A stretch of DNA of 37,586 nt from Acidobacteriota bacterium (GTDB lineage Bacteria > Acidobacteriota > Thermoanaerobaculia > Multivoradales > Multivoraceae): the NCBI GenBank assembly GCA_029263415.1, contig JAJCXN010000057.1, positions 1-37,586 on the forward strand, written 5' to 3'. The first letter of the stretch is position 1; every line of letters starts with the position of its first letter. Position numbers and translations under genes: made by a program. The notes beneath the pieces are model-generated. The model saw only the letters and a program-made list of their open reading frames with translations, had not been told where the DNA came from and did no database searches. Of the stretch, positions 1 to 8,912 are shown in pieces.

Positions 1-410
1 TGCGCTTGCTAATAGCGACATCGCTTATCGAAACACTCCTGCGCTCGCTTGCCTTCAACGATAGTGAAACTACCCGAGAAGATATCTCGACAAAGAGGAG
101 CTTTGCCCCTTGACACAACAGCCCCAAATACGCGGCACCGACTACTACTACTCGACTCTTCCTGCTCCTCCTGCCACACCGACTGCTTCCTAACACCGAC
201 CCTGCCGTCCCGGACAAGTAGTCTCCACAGTGCTCGGGCATAGCCGCTACCCACCCAGGTGGCTGCGAGAACTGCCTGCAACCAGTCCTTCAAGTTCCGC
301 CCAGCTCTCAACGATTGCCTGGTAGCGTTCGACGACTACGCCGCGAATCCAGTTTCTGCCTTAACACTAGGGGCCTCAAATTGCTCGACCGTCACAGATC
401 CACAAGGACC
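1..410. other. Left-edge stretch without a supportable gene
   Basis: Open frames exist on both strands but none has a ribosome-binding site, a signal peptide or a recognisable domain; the longest (minus strand, about 100 codons) is Arg/Ser-rich in the way of a shadow frame. The last part presumably carries the promoter and leader of the secreted-protein gene starting at 411. A pyrimidine-rich run lies around 140-175. I see nothing else. Confidence 0.5.
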
Positions 411-968
411 ATGAACCTCGTCTTGGGCCTCACTCTTTGGATGGTCACGGCGTTAGCAGCAGCCGCTCAACCGAGTGACAGTTGCGATGGCAGCCAGAAT
501 CTCACCGGCCTGGACACCATCCCTCATTCAATGGGCCAAACGGCGTCTACCAATGCCCTAGATATGTCTGCTTCGACTTGCTCAGAACAAGGCCTAGATC
601 ACGTAACTTGCTTCGTTCCAGAGAATAGCTGCACACTCCAGTTGAGCTGCGGAGCCATCCGGCGCGGACTGCAGGTTGCGATCAACATCTACGACCTGGA
701 AACCGCTGTTCCGAGGAACACACCACAAGCAGGTCCAGGAGCTTGTACCACCGCTCCCGCCGGTTGCATCGCGTCAAACTCAGGGACTGGTGCCGGGTCC
801 TTGAGCGGTGTCTCACTGACCGGAGGTGTGGAGTACTGCGTGGTTTGCGAGGCGGGAGGAGGCACACCTCTTTTCCTGCAGCTCGAGATGAGCGGCTCCT
901 CGACCTGTGGCGCGTTGCCGGTCACCCTGCAAGGATTCTCGATCGACGAACCGGACGCTGCACGCTGA
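411..968 (+). CDS. Secreted Cys-rich protein of unknown function
   Basis: The frame is open from 315, but the ATG at 411 is preferred: it has an AAGGA ribosome-binding site about 5 nt upstream and begins a clear signal peptide (MNLVLGLTLWMVTALAAAAQ, cleavage expected near the AAAAQ). The mature part (about 165 residues) has around ten cysteines, many Thr/Ser/Gly, and a beta-rich look, as in disulfide-bonded periplasmic or surface proteins; repeated Cys-x-Cys-type spacings such as EYCVVCEAGG are visible. No catalytic motif or known family is recognised. It is monocistronic, followed by 450 bases without a convincing gene. The export call is firm; function is unknown. Confidence 0.7.
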   Translation: MNLVLGLTLWMVTALAAAAQPSDSCDGSQNLTGLDTIPHSMGQTASTNALDMSASTCSEQGLDHVTCFVPENSCTLQLSCGAIRRGLQVAINIYDLETAVPRNTPQAGPGACTTAPAGCIASNSGTGAGSLSGVSLTGGVEYCVVCEAGGGTPLFLQLEMSGSSTCGALPVTLQGFSIDEPDAAR

Positions 969-1370
969 CTCTGGGTTCTGTGCTGGGGCCGGGGCTGGGG
1001 CTGGGCTGGGCTGGGATCAGACCCACGAGGGAACCACCAGTTCCCGTGCAGGCCAGGACAGCTCCCGCACGTTGAACTGATCCCTCGCTTAGCCCCGGTG
1101 GGGGGCGACAACGAACTCTTTGGGAACTCTTGGACGGGCGTCGTTCTTGGACGTGGCCGACCCATCTTCCAACGGCACTCAGGTGGCTGTACCTTCCTTG
1201 AGCAGCGGCACCGCAACGACGCTGCCCGCCAGGCCTCTCTTGGCCACACGAATCGTCCTGCTTGCAGCGCACGATCGCATCCCACACCACAAGCGCGGAG
1301 GCGTCGATAGGGGTGCAACCTAGCCACCGCTGCTAAGGCGTGAAACCCCAGGCACGACCATCCGTAGATT
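969..1370. other. Non-coding stretch with a G-rich repeat
   Basis: No frame has coding character. Directly after the stop at 968, positions about 984-1016 hold tandem short G-rich units (GGGGCTGG/GGGCTGG) that could form a G-quadruplex on the plus strand or simply reflect replication slippage. The right end leads into the operator-like repeats in front of the PadR gene. Confidence 0.5.
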
Positions 1371-1400
1371 AGTATCAATCAGTATCGATCTCAATTGATA
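1371..1400. promoter_or_regulatory. Candidate PadR operator (direct and inverted repeat)
   Basis: AGTATCAATC (1371-1380) is followed at once by AGTATCGATC (1381-1390), a 10-bp tandem repeat with one mismatch, and TATCAAT (1373-1379) forms an inverted repeat with ATTGATA (1394-1400). The array ends about 20 bases before the PadR ATG. PadR proteins bind such dyads in their own promoters, so autoregulation of the PadR-permease operon is the natural reading; binding itself is inferred. Confidence 0.5.
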
Positions 1401-1420
1401 GCGATCTTACGGAGACTTGC

Positions 1421-1741
1421 ATGCTCAGCCGCCCTCTCAAACCGCAGTACTTCCAGATCCTCCTGGCACTCTCGCTTGGTGACCTCCATGGGTACGCGAT
1501 TCAGCGCGCTGTGCTCGCGCAAACGGACGATCACCTTCGATTGTGGCCGGCCATGTTGTATCGGTCGCTTGCCAAGCTTGACGAAGCTGGGCTGATCGCA
1601 GCCGCGGATCCTCCGCTGGATGAGCCCGACGACGAACGGCGGCAGTACTACAGCATCACTCCCGCAGGCAACGATCGCCTCCAAGAGGAAGCGGATCTGC
1701 TGTCGCGTTGGGTCGCAACGGCGCGCGGGTCGGCCTCCTAG
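1421..1741 (+). CDS. PadR-family transcriptional regulator
   Basis: A 106-residue winged-helix repressor of the small PadR type. The N-terminus (LKPQYFQILLALSLGDLHGY) is the classic PadR start with the HGY motif, followed by the recognition helix region (AMLYRSLAKLDEAGLI) and the wing (DDERRQYYSITPAG). A GGAG ribosome-binding site lies near 1411-1414. The C-terminal dimerisation part is a single short helix, as usual for PadR-s1 forms. Only 4 bases separate its stop from the permease ATG at 1746, so the two are co-transcribed. In acidobacteria this pairing with ADOP permeases is common; the ligand is unknown. The operator-like dyad just upstream (1371-1400) suggests autorepression. Confidence 0.93.
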   Translation: MLSRPLKPQYFQILLALSLGDLHGYAIQRAVLAQTDDHLRLWPAMLYRSLAKLDEAGLIAAADPPLDEPDDERRQYYSITPAGNDRLQEEADLLSRWVATARGSAS

Positions 1742-1745
1742 TCTC

Positions 1746-4472
1746 ATGCAAGTGCCGAATTCACTCCGGTTCTACCGGGCGTTGCTCCTGCTCTTCCCAA
1801 GAGACTTCAGGGAAGCACATGGAAAGTCCATGGAGCTGATGTTCCGTGAGATGAAGTCACATGCCCAATCAGGGCCGCGAATCCTGCGAGTGGGATTCTG
1901 GCCGGGCCTAATCTGGGACACCGCATCCGGCGCCATGGGTGCGTGGTCGGCCGCGCTCCGACCCGCCCAAGCTCGCAACAGCCAAACCCACTCCAGCCCA
2001 ACCCACCACGGCCGAACCCACCGTAGCGGAACGGGCAATCGACTCGTGCCAACCCTTGGAGACCGCATGCTAACCCTCCTCTTAGACGTCCGCCTGGCCT
2101 TGCGCCAAATCACACGTCGACCGGCCTACGCCCTGATGGTGATTCTTCTGATGAGCGTGGGAATCGCGGGCAACGTTGCAGTCTTTCGGGTGTTCAACGG
2201 TCTGTTCTTAAAGCCCTTGCCGTTCTCACACTCAGAAGAGCTTGTGGATCTAAACGAGACCGCTCCCTCGTGGGACCTGGAAACTTTGATGATCGCCTAT
2301 CGAGACTTCGACACCTGGCGTGCCGAAAACGACACGTTTCAAGCGATGGCAGCGCTTAGACCTGGTGGCGGCACCCTGTTGATCGACGGCTTACCGCAAC
2401 GCGTCTCCTATCTCTCGACCACCCACGACATCGACGAAGTGCTACAGATTGCGCCCGCCCTAGGACGCTTCTACTCCAAGGAAGAAGACCATCCGGATGG
2501 TCCACAGGCGATGATGCTCTCGCACCAGTACTGGCACGAGCGCTTCGGCACCGATCGTGAAGTGTTGGGCAAGGTACTTTCGCTGAACGGGTTCCCAGTC
2601 GAGATCATAGGTGTTCTGCCGCGACAAGCGAGCTTCCTTGCCGAGGCGGAGCTGTGGCTCCCCTTGCGCCAACAGCGGTCCGACTGGTCCGGCTGGGGCC
2701 TCAACGCCGTCGGTCGGCTCAAGCCTGATGTGACCGTCGAGCAGGCACAGAACGACCTTCTCGCAGTTCACAAAGGCATGATCGAGGAGTTCGAGGTGAA
2801 CGAGATTTCTTCGCCCACCATCGAGTCCTTCCAGGACCGCTACCTAGGCGAGTACCGCTTGGGATCAGGATTTCTTCTGGCCGCCGTGGGCGCCGTGCTC
2901 GTCATCGCCTCCGCCAACATCGCCGGCCTCATGTTCGTGCGCTCATTGAGTCGACGCCAAGAAATCTCGATGCGCGTTGCGCTGGGCGCTTCACGGGGCC
3001 GGATCGTGGCTCAGCTTCTCACAGAGGGTCTCGTTTTGGCTCTAGTGGGGGCTACGCTAGGAACCGCTTTTGGCGTACTCGGCTCCAACGCACTGATCCT
3101 GCCCATGGCCGAGCAGTTCCCGAGCTGGGTCACCTTCGACCTTGACACCCGCTTCGTCCTATTCGCGGTCGCACTGACCGTTGCCGCGGCTCTCTTCTTT
3201 AGTTTGGCCCCCGCGCTCGAGGCCTCGCGTTCGGCCCGCGGTCTGGTGGCCAAGTCTCGAGTTCATGGCGGCGTGCGCCAGCGCCGGGGAATGAACTGGT
3301 TGGTCACAGCAGAAGTCGCGCTGGCCATGGCACTGCTAATCCTAGGTGGTCTCAGTGTGCTGGACGTGCGAAAGCTGAGCCAGATGGATCCAGGTTTCGA
3401 CACGGAGGGACTCATCTCCTACGCCGTTGCCCTGCCGTCGGCGCGTTACGCAGACGACGAAACAAGACTTGCTTTCGTCGACGACTACCTGCCGGAACTC
3501 GAAGCGATTCCTGGTGTGAACTCGGCGGCGGTGGCCAACATCATGCCGCTCTCGGGCCATTGGGGAACCTTCTTCATGGTCAAAGCAGCACCGAACCGAG
3601 ATAGCGAAGAAGCGAATCCTGTGGTGCTCAACCGCTTCGTCTCGCCAAGCTATTTCGAGACCGTGGGAATCGAACTCGTGAAAGGTCGCAGATTTGACGA
3701 CTTTGACGGCAGAGAAGGCGGTGCCCAATCGATCATCGTCAACGAACAGTTCGTTCAGACTCACCTTGCGCACCTTGAGGATCCGCTGGGAGCACGGATC
3801 ACCGAAGGAACGGAGATCGGGCACCAGCCGAGGTGGATGACCGTCGTGGCCGTCGCAAAGAATGTTAAGCACTATGGTGTCGACGAAGAAATGCGACCAG
3901 GCGTCTACCGCCCCTTAAGACAGCGAGCCCTCAGTGGCTTCAGGGTAGCCCTGAGCGTGAACGGAGACAATGCTCCAGTGATCGCCGAAGCGCGACGCGT
4001 CACCTCTTCTCTCGACCTAGAGCTGCCCGTCTACAACGTGGAAATGATGGGTGAAGAACTCAACGAATCGCTATGGGCTCGCAAAGCGACCTCTTGGGTC
4101 ATCGGGGCCTTCTCAGGAATCGCGCTGCTGCTGGCCATCGCTGGCCTTTATGGTGTGATTTCGTACGGCGTCGGGCAGCGCACACACGAAATCAGTATCC
4201 GCATGGCGATGGGTGCCCAACGAGGAGCGGTGCTCGGTCAGATCATGTGGCAGGGAATGGTCCTGGTTGTCGCTGGAATCGTCGTTGGGCTCGCGGCGTC
4301 GGCCGCTCTGGCTACCAAGATGGGCTCCGTGCTGATCGGGGCCGACGCGACCAATCCCTTCATCTATTTTTCGGTCACCTGTGTTCTTCTGTTGGTGGCA
4401 GCCCTAGCCAACTACGTCCCAGCGCGGCGCGCTGCATCGATTGAGCCCATGCGGGCATTGCGCGGCGAGTAG
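1746..4472 (+). CDS. ADOP-type duplicated orphan ABC permease (MacB/FtsX-like)
   Basis: Start is set at the ATG 4 bases after the PadR stop; the longer frame from 1620 would overlap PadR and encodes low-quality sequence. The 908-residue product has a short cytoplasmic prefix (RFYRALLLLFPRDFREAHGK, the ADOP N-terminal prefix domain), then two MacB-type periplasmic core plus FtsX permease units: a first TM segment after the basic LALRQITRRP, a four-TM-type FtsX block around residues 370-510, a second unit whose TM follows the RRGMNWLVTAEVALA stretch, and a terminal FtsX block ending in PARRAASIEPMRALRGE, the usual FtsX tail. No ATPase gene is adjacent, as expected for an orphan permease. The family is thought to act in MacB-like efflux or envelope transport; the substrate is unknown. 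Confidence 0.92.
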   Translation: MQVPNSLRFYRALLLLFPRDFREAHGKSMELMFREMKSHAQSGPRILRVGFWPGLIWDTASGAMGAWSAALRPAQARNSQTHSSPTHHGRTHRSGTGNRLVPTLGDRMLTLLLDVRLALRQITRRPAYALMVILLMSVGIAGNVAVFRVFNGLFLKPLPFSHSEELVDLNETAPSWDLETLMIAYRDFDTWRAENDTFQAMAALRPGGGTLLIDGLPQRVSYLSTTHDIDEVLQIAPALGRFYSKEEDHPDGPQAMMLSHQYWHERFGTDREVLGKVLSLNGFPVEIIGVLPRQASFLAEAELWLPLRQQRSDWSGWGLNAVGRLKPDVTVEQAQNDLLAVHKGMIEEFEVNEISSPTIESFQDRYLGEYRLGSGFLLAAVGAVLVIASANIAGLMFVRSLSRRQEISMRVALGASRGRIVAQLLTEGLVLALVGATLGTAFGVLGSNALILPMAEQFPSWVTFDLDTRFVLFAVALTVAAALFFSLAPALEASRSARGLVAKSRVHGGVRQRRGMNWLVTAEVALAMALLILGGLSVLDVRKLSQMDPGFDTEGLISYAVALPSARYADDETRLAFVDDYLPELEAIPGVNSAAVANIMPLSGHWGTFFMVKAAPNRDSEEANPVVLNRFVSPSYFETVGIELVKGRRFDDFDGREGGAQSIIVNEQFVQTHLAHLEDPLGARITEGTEIGHQPRWMTVVAVAKNVKHYGVDEEMRPGVYRPLRQRALSGFRVALSVNGDNAPVIAEARRVTSSLDLELPVYNVEMMGEELNESLWARKATSWVIGAFSGIALLLAIAGLYGVISYGVGQRTHEISIRMAMGAQRGAVLGQIMWQGMVLVVAGIVVGLAASAALATKMGSVLIGADATNPFIYFSVTCVLLLVAALANYVPARRAASIEPMRALRGE

Positions 4473-4599
4473 CCTTCCGCGTACTGGCCCGGCACGCACT
4501 GGGCCTGGCATGCACGGCCTGCCATGCGCGGGCCCTGGCACTATGCTCAAGCGGAGCGGTGCCGGGGCGCATTGGTGGGAGGCTCGATCCAAGAGAAGG

Positions 4600-4755
4600 G
4601 TCGCAGACGCGAGGCTGGCAAACGCGTTCGCCACCGATCCGCTGACCATCGGCGTCGCCGCGGTCGTTCTGATGGCGGCGGCAGCGTTGGCGAGCCTGGT
4701 CCCAGCATGGCGAGCGAGCCGCGTTGACCCGATGGCGACGCTGAGGCCCGAGTAG
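4600..4755 (+). pseudogene. Relic of an ADOP permease C-terminus
   Basis: The frame ending at 4755 reads about 45 residues (from roughly 4615) that match only the last helix and tail of an FtsX/ADOP permease: FATDPLTIGVAAVVLMAAAA, then LVPAWRASRVDPMATLRPE. The rest of the gene is missing; upstream sequence in the same frame is GC-rich and not permease-like. The intact permease 1 ends only 130 bases before, in a different but similar tail, so this is either the end of a second tandem ADOP that was deleted or a remnant of unequal recombination between paralogues. Confidence 0.75.
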
Positions 4756-4820
4756 GCGCAGTGAAGCCAAGAACCTAGCGCCTTCCAGGGATAGGAACGT
4801 CACCGTTCTGAGCTACCTGC

Positions 4821-7541
4821 CTACTCCCCACTCAGATGCTGGGTGATTCTTGAGAACCGCCAGTTGTCGTCCGGCAGCCGTTGCCCAAGTTCGGCCAGCG
4901 CAGCGGCAACTAAGTCCGTTCCTTCTCCACTTCGAACAGCCAGTATGCCCAGTTCTGCCTTCACTTCCGCAAGGTGCCAGTCACCTTCTTGAAGCCGATC
5001 AGAAAGGGCTTGGTGCGCCAGCTCCAACTGCTCTCGCGCTCGTGCCAGTTGGCCTAGATCCAAATAGATGCGCCCAAGCCCTAGCATCGGGTCCACTCGT
5101 CCCGCAGCAATCACCGCCGGCACGCCTCCTGGTGGAAGTCTTAAGAAGAGCGCTTCGGCCGCCTGAGAATCTCCTTTGAGTGCAAGCAGTCTTGCCAACA
5201 ACCAGCCCGCACGCAGAGGCACCAGATGCTCTTGACCAAGGCTCTGCTGCAGTTTCGTGTAGGCATCCGCATAGAGCGGCTCAGCCTCAACGAGATCGCC
5301 GGTTTCCAATAGCAACGAAGCAAGATTGATCTCGGCTGCTATCCGCTCCATGGAATCTGGCGCGGCTCGAATCTGCAGCAAATCGACCGAGCGGCGAACC
5401 GGTTCTAGAGCATCTTTGAACTTGGCACGGTCCATCAGCAAACGCCCAAGATTGGTCATCCACGCGGCCAAGGCCGGATGTTCCGAGCCAAGCTTCTGTT
5501 CGCCAGCTTGAATCACCGTTCGATACTGGCGTTCAGCTTCCCCGAGCTGGCCCGCCTGATGGAGAGCTCGGCCGTAGGAATTGCGGAGTTGCAGAGCGGC
5601 TAGCGCCTGGGACGGAGCCGAGGCCTCGTACAGCGTTGATGCCGAGCCTAGGAGGGAGAGCCCTTCCTTGGTCTGCCCGGATTCGATCAAAGTGGACCCC
5701 AGGTCACCCATCACGCTCGCGACTCGAACATGAGAGTCACCAAAGAGTTGTTTCGAATCTCTGATACAAGAGCGCAGTTCGGCCTCAGCAGCTGAAAGAT
5801 CACCCGCCTGCCTGAACGCTGCTGCGATGGTGCGGCGAACTTCGAGAGACTGCGATGATGGATCTGAGTAGAGCGTCGTCATAGTCGCTAGCGCTTGCTC
5901 CAACCACGGCATACCCTCTTGGTCCCCCACACCCACGTAGCTTGCTGCCAGACCCACTTGATTCCAAGCTACCTCCTCGCTGCCAGCTCCAAACAACCCT
6001 TCAGACTCCTCGAGTGCCGCCAAGAACAAGTCGCGCGCAATCTCGTGTTCGCCCAAGCCGGCGTACGCCTTCGCCAGCAAGTGTCGGACCCGCGCTCGGG
6101 TTTCTTCCTCGTACTCGAGCTCTTGGTCGAGTCGCGATCTGGCGTTGTCAATCATCGATCGAACGGTGTGATCGCCGGCACTCGCTGCGGCAAGATCTGC
6201 ATCGGTGAGCAAGCTTCCCAAGAAGTCCGCCGTGCGTTTTGCAGCAGAAGCCTCGGAATTTGCCCGCACCGCCTGCCAAGCGGTGGTCATCGTTCCTAAA
6301 AGCAGCGCCAAGACCAAGGTGCCGCCGGCTGCCACTGTCGTTCGGTTACGCCTAAGGAACTTCCCTGCGCGATAGCGGATCGTGGTCGGCGACGCTTCTA
6401 CTGGCCAATGATCAAGGTAGCGCCTAATATCTGCCATGAGGTCACCAACCGACGCGTAGCGTTCGGCTGGACGACGACGCATCGCCTTAAGAACGATGTT
6501 GTCGAGATCACCCTGGAGTCGACGGCGTGCCACAACCGCAGCTCCCTCATGATCGCTGGCCCGAGCTCGACTGGGTGCTAGCGGTTCTGAGTCAGGATGG
6601 CGCAGCGGCAAGCCTCCCGAAGAACTCTCGAACGCGTTAACGCCTGACAGAAGTTTGTACAGCAAGCCGCCGAGCGCAAAGACATCCGTACTGGTAGTGA
6701 TGTCACCGCCCGTCAGTTGTTCGGGAGCGGCGTAGCTAGGTGTTGCGGGCGCAGCGTTGGACCTCACAGACTCGCCTGGCTCACCCGCCCCCGCATCAAG
6801 AATCTTTCCAACCCCAAAGTCCAGCAACATCACCCGGCCGGCGTTCGTCACCACAACGTTGGCAGGCTTGACATCGCGATGAACGACCAACCGAGAGTGG
6901 GCCGACTGAACGGCGGCGCAAACGTCGAGAAACAGCTGAAGGCGCTCAGTGACCCCAAGCTCTCGGGCCTCGACAAACGCGTCGATCGATCGACCCGACA
7001 CAACTTCCATCACCAGGTATGGGAGATTCTCTTCAGTGACTCCTCCATCAAGCAACCTTGCGATGGAGGGATGATCCAACGATGCAAGGATCTGACGCTC
7101 AAGCCTGAAACGCTCCACCAAAGCGGGCGAAGCAAGCTCCCAACGGAGTACCTTGAGCGCTCCCTTGAGCAAGAAGCCGTCACCCTCTCGCTCTACCAAG
7201 AAGACTCGGCCCATGCCACCGCTACCAAGCCGCCCAACAACACGCCAAGGCCCGAAGTGCTGAGGGCCTTCTGCGGGCCCGGGTTCAGCCACATCCCGTG
7301 CCTCCCCGACATCCGCTGCGGACGAAGGCGACTTGTGGCCGAAGGCCACCTCCTCCAGAAGCCCTCTGGCAGCAAAGCCGGCATCCTGATCAATGAACGA
7401 AGACTCTCGGCTGGCCGCCAACAGGGCGAGAACGCGCGCGCTGACCTCGGCGGGCTCGCTGTGGAGCAACTCCCGTTGTTGGCTGCTGCCTAGATCAACG
7501 ACTCGGTCAAAGAGCTCCAGAGCCTGTTGCTCGATACTCAT
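4821..7541 (-). CDS. Membrane-bound Ser/Thr protein kinase with C-terminal TPR array (kinase 1)
   Basis: A 906-residue Hanks-type kinase. The kinase domain spans about residues 97-380: glycine loop GSGGMGRVF (106-114), catalytic Lys in ALKVLR (K130), HRDVKPANV (221-229), DFGVGK (241-246) and APEQL (272-276). One TM helix follows at about 402-423. The remaining 480 residues are TPR repeats with the A/Y-G-x4-A pattern (for example AEAELRSCIR, AERQYRTVIQAGEQKLGSEH), so on this topology the TPR array would be extracytoplasmic, as in acidobacterial receptor kinases. All catalytic residues are present. The ATG at 7541 has a poor ribosome-binding site. Unlike kinase 2 it has no sigma-factor partner; an FHA-fold gene lies upstream on the same strand, 330 bases away. 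Confidence 0.92.
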   Translation of the reverse strand: MSIEQQALELFDRVVDLGSSQQRELLHSEPAEVSARVLALLAASRESSFIDQDAGFAARGLLEEVAFGHKSPSSAADVGEARDVAEPGPAEGPQHFGPWRVVGRLGSGGMGRVFLVEREGDGFLLKGALKVLRWELASPALVERFRLERQILASLDHPSIARLLDGGVTEENLPYLVMEVVSGRSIDAFVEARELGVTERLQLFLDVCAAVQSAHSRLVVHRDVKPANVVVTNAGRVMLLDFGVGKILDAGAGEPGESVRSNAAPATPSYAAPEQLTGGDITTSTDVFALGGLLYKLLSGVNAFESSSGGLPLRHPDSEPLAPSRARASDHEGAAVVARRRLQGDLDNIVLKAMRRRPAERYASVGDLMADIRRYLDHWPVEASPTTIRYRAGKFLRRNRTTVAAGGTLVLALLLGTMTTAWQAVRANSEASAAKRTADFLGSLLTDADLAAASAGDHTVRSMIDNARSRLDQELEYEEETRARVRHLLAKAYAGLGEHEIARDLFLAALEESEGLFGAGSEEVAWNQVGLAASYVGVGDQEGMPWLEQALATMTTLYSDPSSQSLEVRRTIAAAFRQAGDLSAAEAELRSCIRDSKQLFGDSHVRVASVMGDLGSTLIESGQTKEGLSLLGSASTLYEASAPSQALAALQLRNSYGRALHQAGQLGEAERQYRTVIQAGEQKLGSEHPALAAWMTNLGRLLMDRAKFKDALEPVRRSVDLLQIRAAPDSMERIAAEINLASLLLETGDLVEAEPLYADAYTKLQQSLGQEHLVPLRAGWLLARLLALKGDSQAAEALFLRLPPGGVPAVIAAGRVDPMLGLGRIYLDLGQLARAREQLELAHQALSDRLQEGDWHLAEVKAELGILAVRSGEGTDLVAAALAELGQRLPDDNWRFSRITQHLSGE

Positions 7542-7871
7542 CTAGAGGCCCCTACTCATCTCGAAGTAGGTCCGAAAAGGTGCGGTGGCGGTCATCAGCC
7601 GAGAGGTTACAGCCAGGCGGCCTCACATGCCAAAAACCTGCTCACAATGTATTGCCTACGCACGAAGCGAAACGATCACTCCAAGCCGCCTGAAGCGACG
7701 ACCCTGGAAGTCCGGCCGCCAGCGAGGCCTGCAGCAGAAGAGGGTTTTGACCCTCTCTCCTCCTCACTCTCCTCCTCTTCTAGCCGGAGCGAGTGGTGAG
7801 CCCCATCCGGCAGTTTCCGTGACCGACGGAACAAATCGAAGCCTCTCCTTCGAGCCGTCGGACCCGAAAGG
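7542..7871. other. Intergenic region between FHA gene and kinase 1
   Basis: About 330 bases with no gene. It should hold the promoter of kinase 1 on the minus strand and the end of the FHA transcript. A polypyrimidine tract at about 7750-7785 (plus strand) is the only compositional feature. No clear terminator hairpin or dyad was found. Confidence 0.5.
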
Positions 7872-8228
7872 CTACTCAACCCGAGCGTCGTCAAGGCCCC
7901 TTAGAAACAGAATCGGTCCGTCGGCGCCGAGTTGAATCTCGGATGGCCCTTCAAGGGGCTCGGCCTCTACCACCTCTCCTCTTACAAAGGTGCCGTCTAC
8001 ACTCCCCAGATCGCGTATCCACCAGAGCGGACCAGCTTGGTAGATCTCGGCGTGGCGCCCTCCGACCTTGTCGTCGTTGATCTGCAGATCACAACTGGCG
8101 TGGCTACCGATGATCACAGAATCGTCTAGATCGTAAGACCGCGCCGTCCCAACCACCGTGAGCTGCAGCTGGCGCCGCTCCTGCTGTGGTGCCGAGGGTC
8201 TGGGTGGTCTGCTGCTGAAATTGAACAT
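7872..8228 (-). CDS. FHA-fold protein with altered phosphopeptide-binding residues
   Basis: The frame opens at 8300 but the ATG at 8228 is preferred because GGAG lies about 7 bases upstream. The 118-residue product has a short Pro/Arg/Gln-rich lead, then one forkhead-associated fold over about residues 20-110: VIIGSHASCDLQINDDKVGG, RHAEIYQAG, WWIRDLGSVDGTFVRGEVV. FHA domains normally bind phosphothreonine and often partner Ser/Thr kinases such as the neighbouring kinase 1. Here the fold is clear, but the usual Arg (IGR), Ser (VSxxH) and Asn (StNGT) of the binding site read Ser, Gly and Asp, while the His remains. It may therefore be a structural or pThr-independent FHA. It is on the same strand as kinase 1. 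Confidence 0.87.
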   Translation of the reverse strand: MFNFSSRPPRPSAPQQERRQLQLTVVGTARSYDLDDSVIIGSHASCDLQINDDKVGGRHAEIYQAGPLWWIRDLGSVDGTFVRGEVVEAEPLEGPSEIQLGADGPILFLRGLDDARVE

Positions 8229-8492
8229 GGTGCTCTCCGTTCCTTTCCGTGTACCCTCAATAGTCGCAACGAGTCCACTTTCTCCGACAAAGGAAATCAA
8301 AGTTGTTCTCTAGCGAGCTATCGCAGGCCACGACAAGCACATAGCGACCGAATCGAGACCTATTCGGCACGCCGCGCTGCGCAAGGCAACTAAGCTCAGC
8401 CTGCTCACGGCGCTGCGCTCCGAATGGGCCCTGCAACCTTGCTGAAGAAGGCTCCGAGGCTCTCGAGTCCCCCCTCTCAGCTGCTCGTAGCG

Positions 8493-8912
8493 TCAAGCCG
8501 TTGTCGACGCAGGCCGCGATCGATTGCGAAAGGCGAGACCGAGCAGGACGATCAGCGCGAGCGCGCCCATCATTGCGAAGACATCGCCGATGCGAGCGTA
8601 GACGGTGGTGACGCCCGGCTTGGGCAGGTCGACGATCATCAGATTCTGATCGTTCTGGAAACTGTCGCTCGCGGCCAGCGTGCGGCCTTGGTAGTCGAAG
8701 CCCGCCGAGAGACCGTTGCCGGTGGCGCGCAACAGCGAGAATCCGTTCTCGATAGCGCGAAAGGCAGCCATGCAGCTGTGGAACTTCCAGATCGGCATCC
8801 AGTCGTTGAAGGGTGCCAGCATGATGTCCACATCGGCCTTGCCGGCCTGACGGATCAAACCGGGCCAGTCCATGTCGTAACAGATCACGCCCGCGGGCGG
8901 CAGAGATTTCAC
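8493..8912 (-). pseudogene. C-terminal fragment of an Lnt/nitrilase-like apolipoprotein N-acyltransferase
   Basis: About 139 residues starting at a non-credible GTG. The sequence begins inside a carbon-nitrogen hydrolase domain at the catalytic-Cys region (GVICYDMDWPGLIRQAG), continues with DIMLAPFNDWMPIWKFHSCM and the AFRAIENGFSLLRATGNGLS segment, then YARIGDVFAMMGALALIVLL, a TM helix as found at the end of Lnt. Full Lnt proteins are around 500 residues with N-terminal TM helices and the catalytic Glu and Lys before the Cys; all of that is missing here and no matching frame lies upstream. It is most likely a truncated relic, cut at about 8920. An Lnt-like paralogue lacking true lipoprotein activity is also possible for the ancestor. 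Confidence 0.75.

Noticed and set aside
689-1378. Minus-strand frame of 229 codons opposite the secreted Cys-rich gene
   Set aside because: Antisense shadow with Pro/Arg/Ser composition, no start signals, no domain.
7542-7559. Five-codon leader frame ending directly before the kinase 1 ATG
   Set aside because: Short, in frame with the gene only by the preceding ATG, no ribosome-binding site; likely chance.
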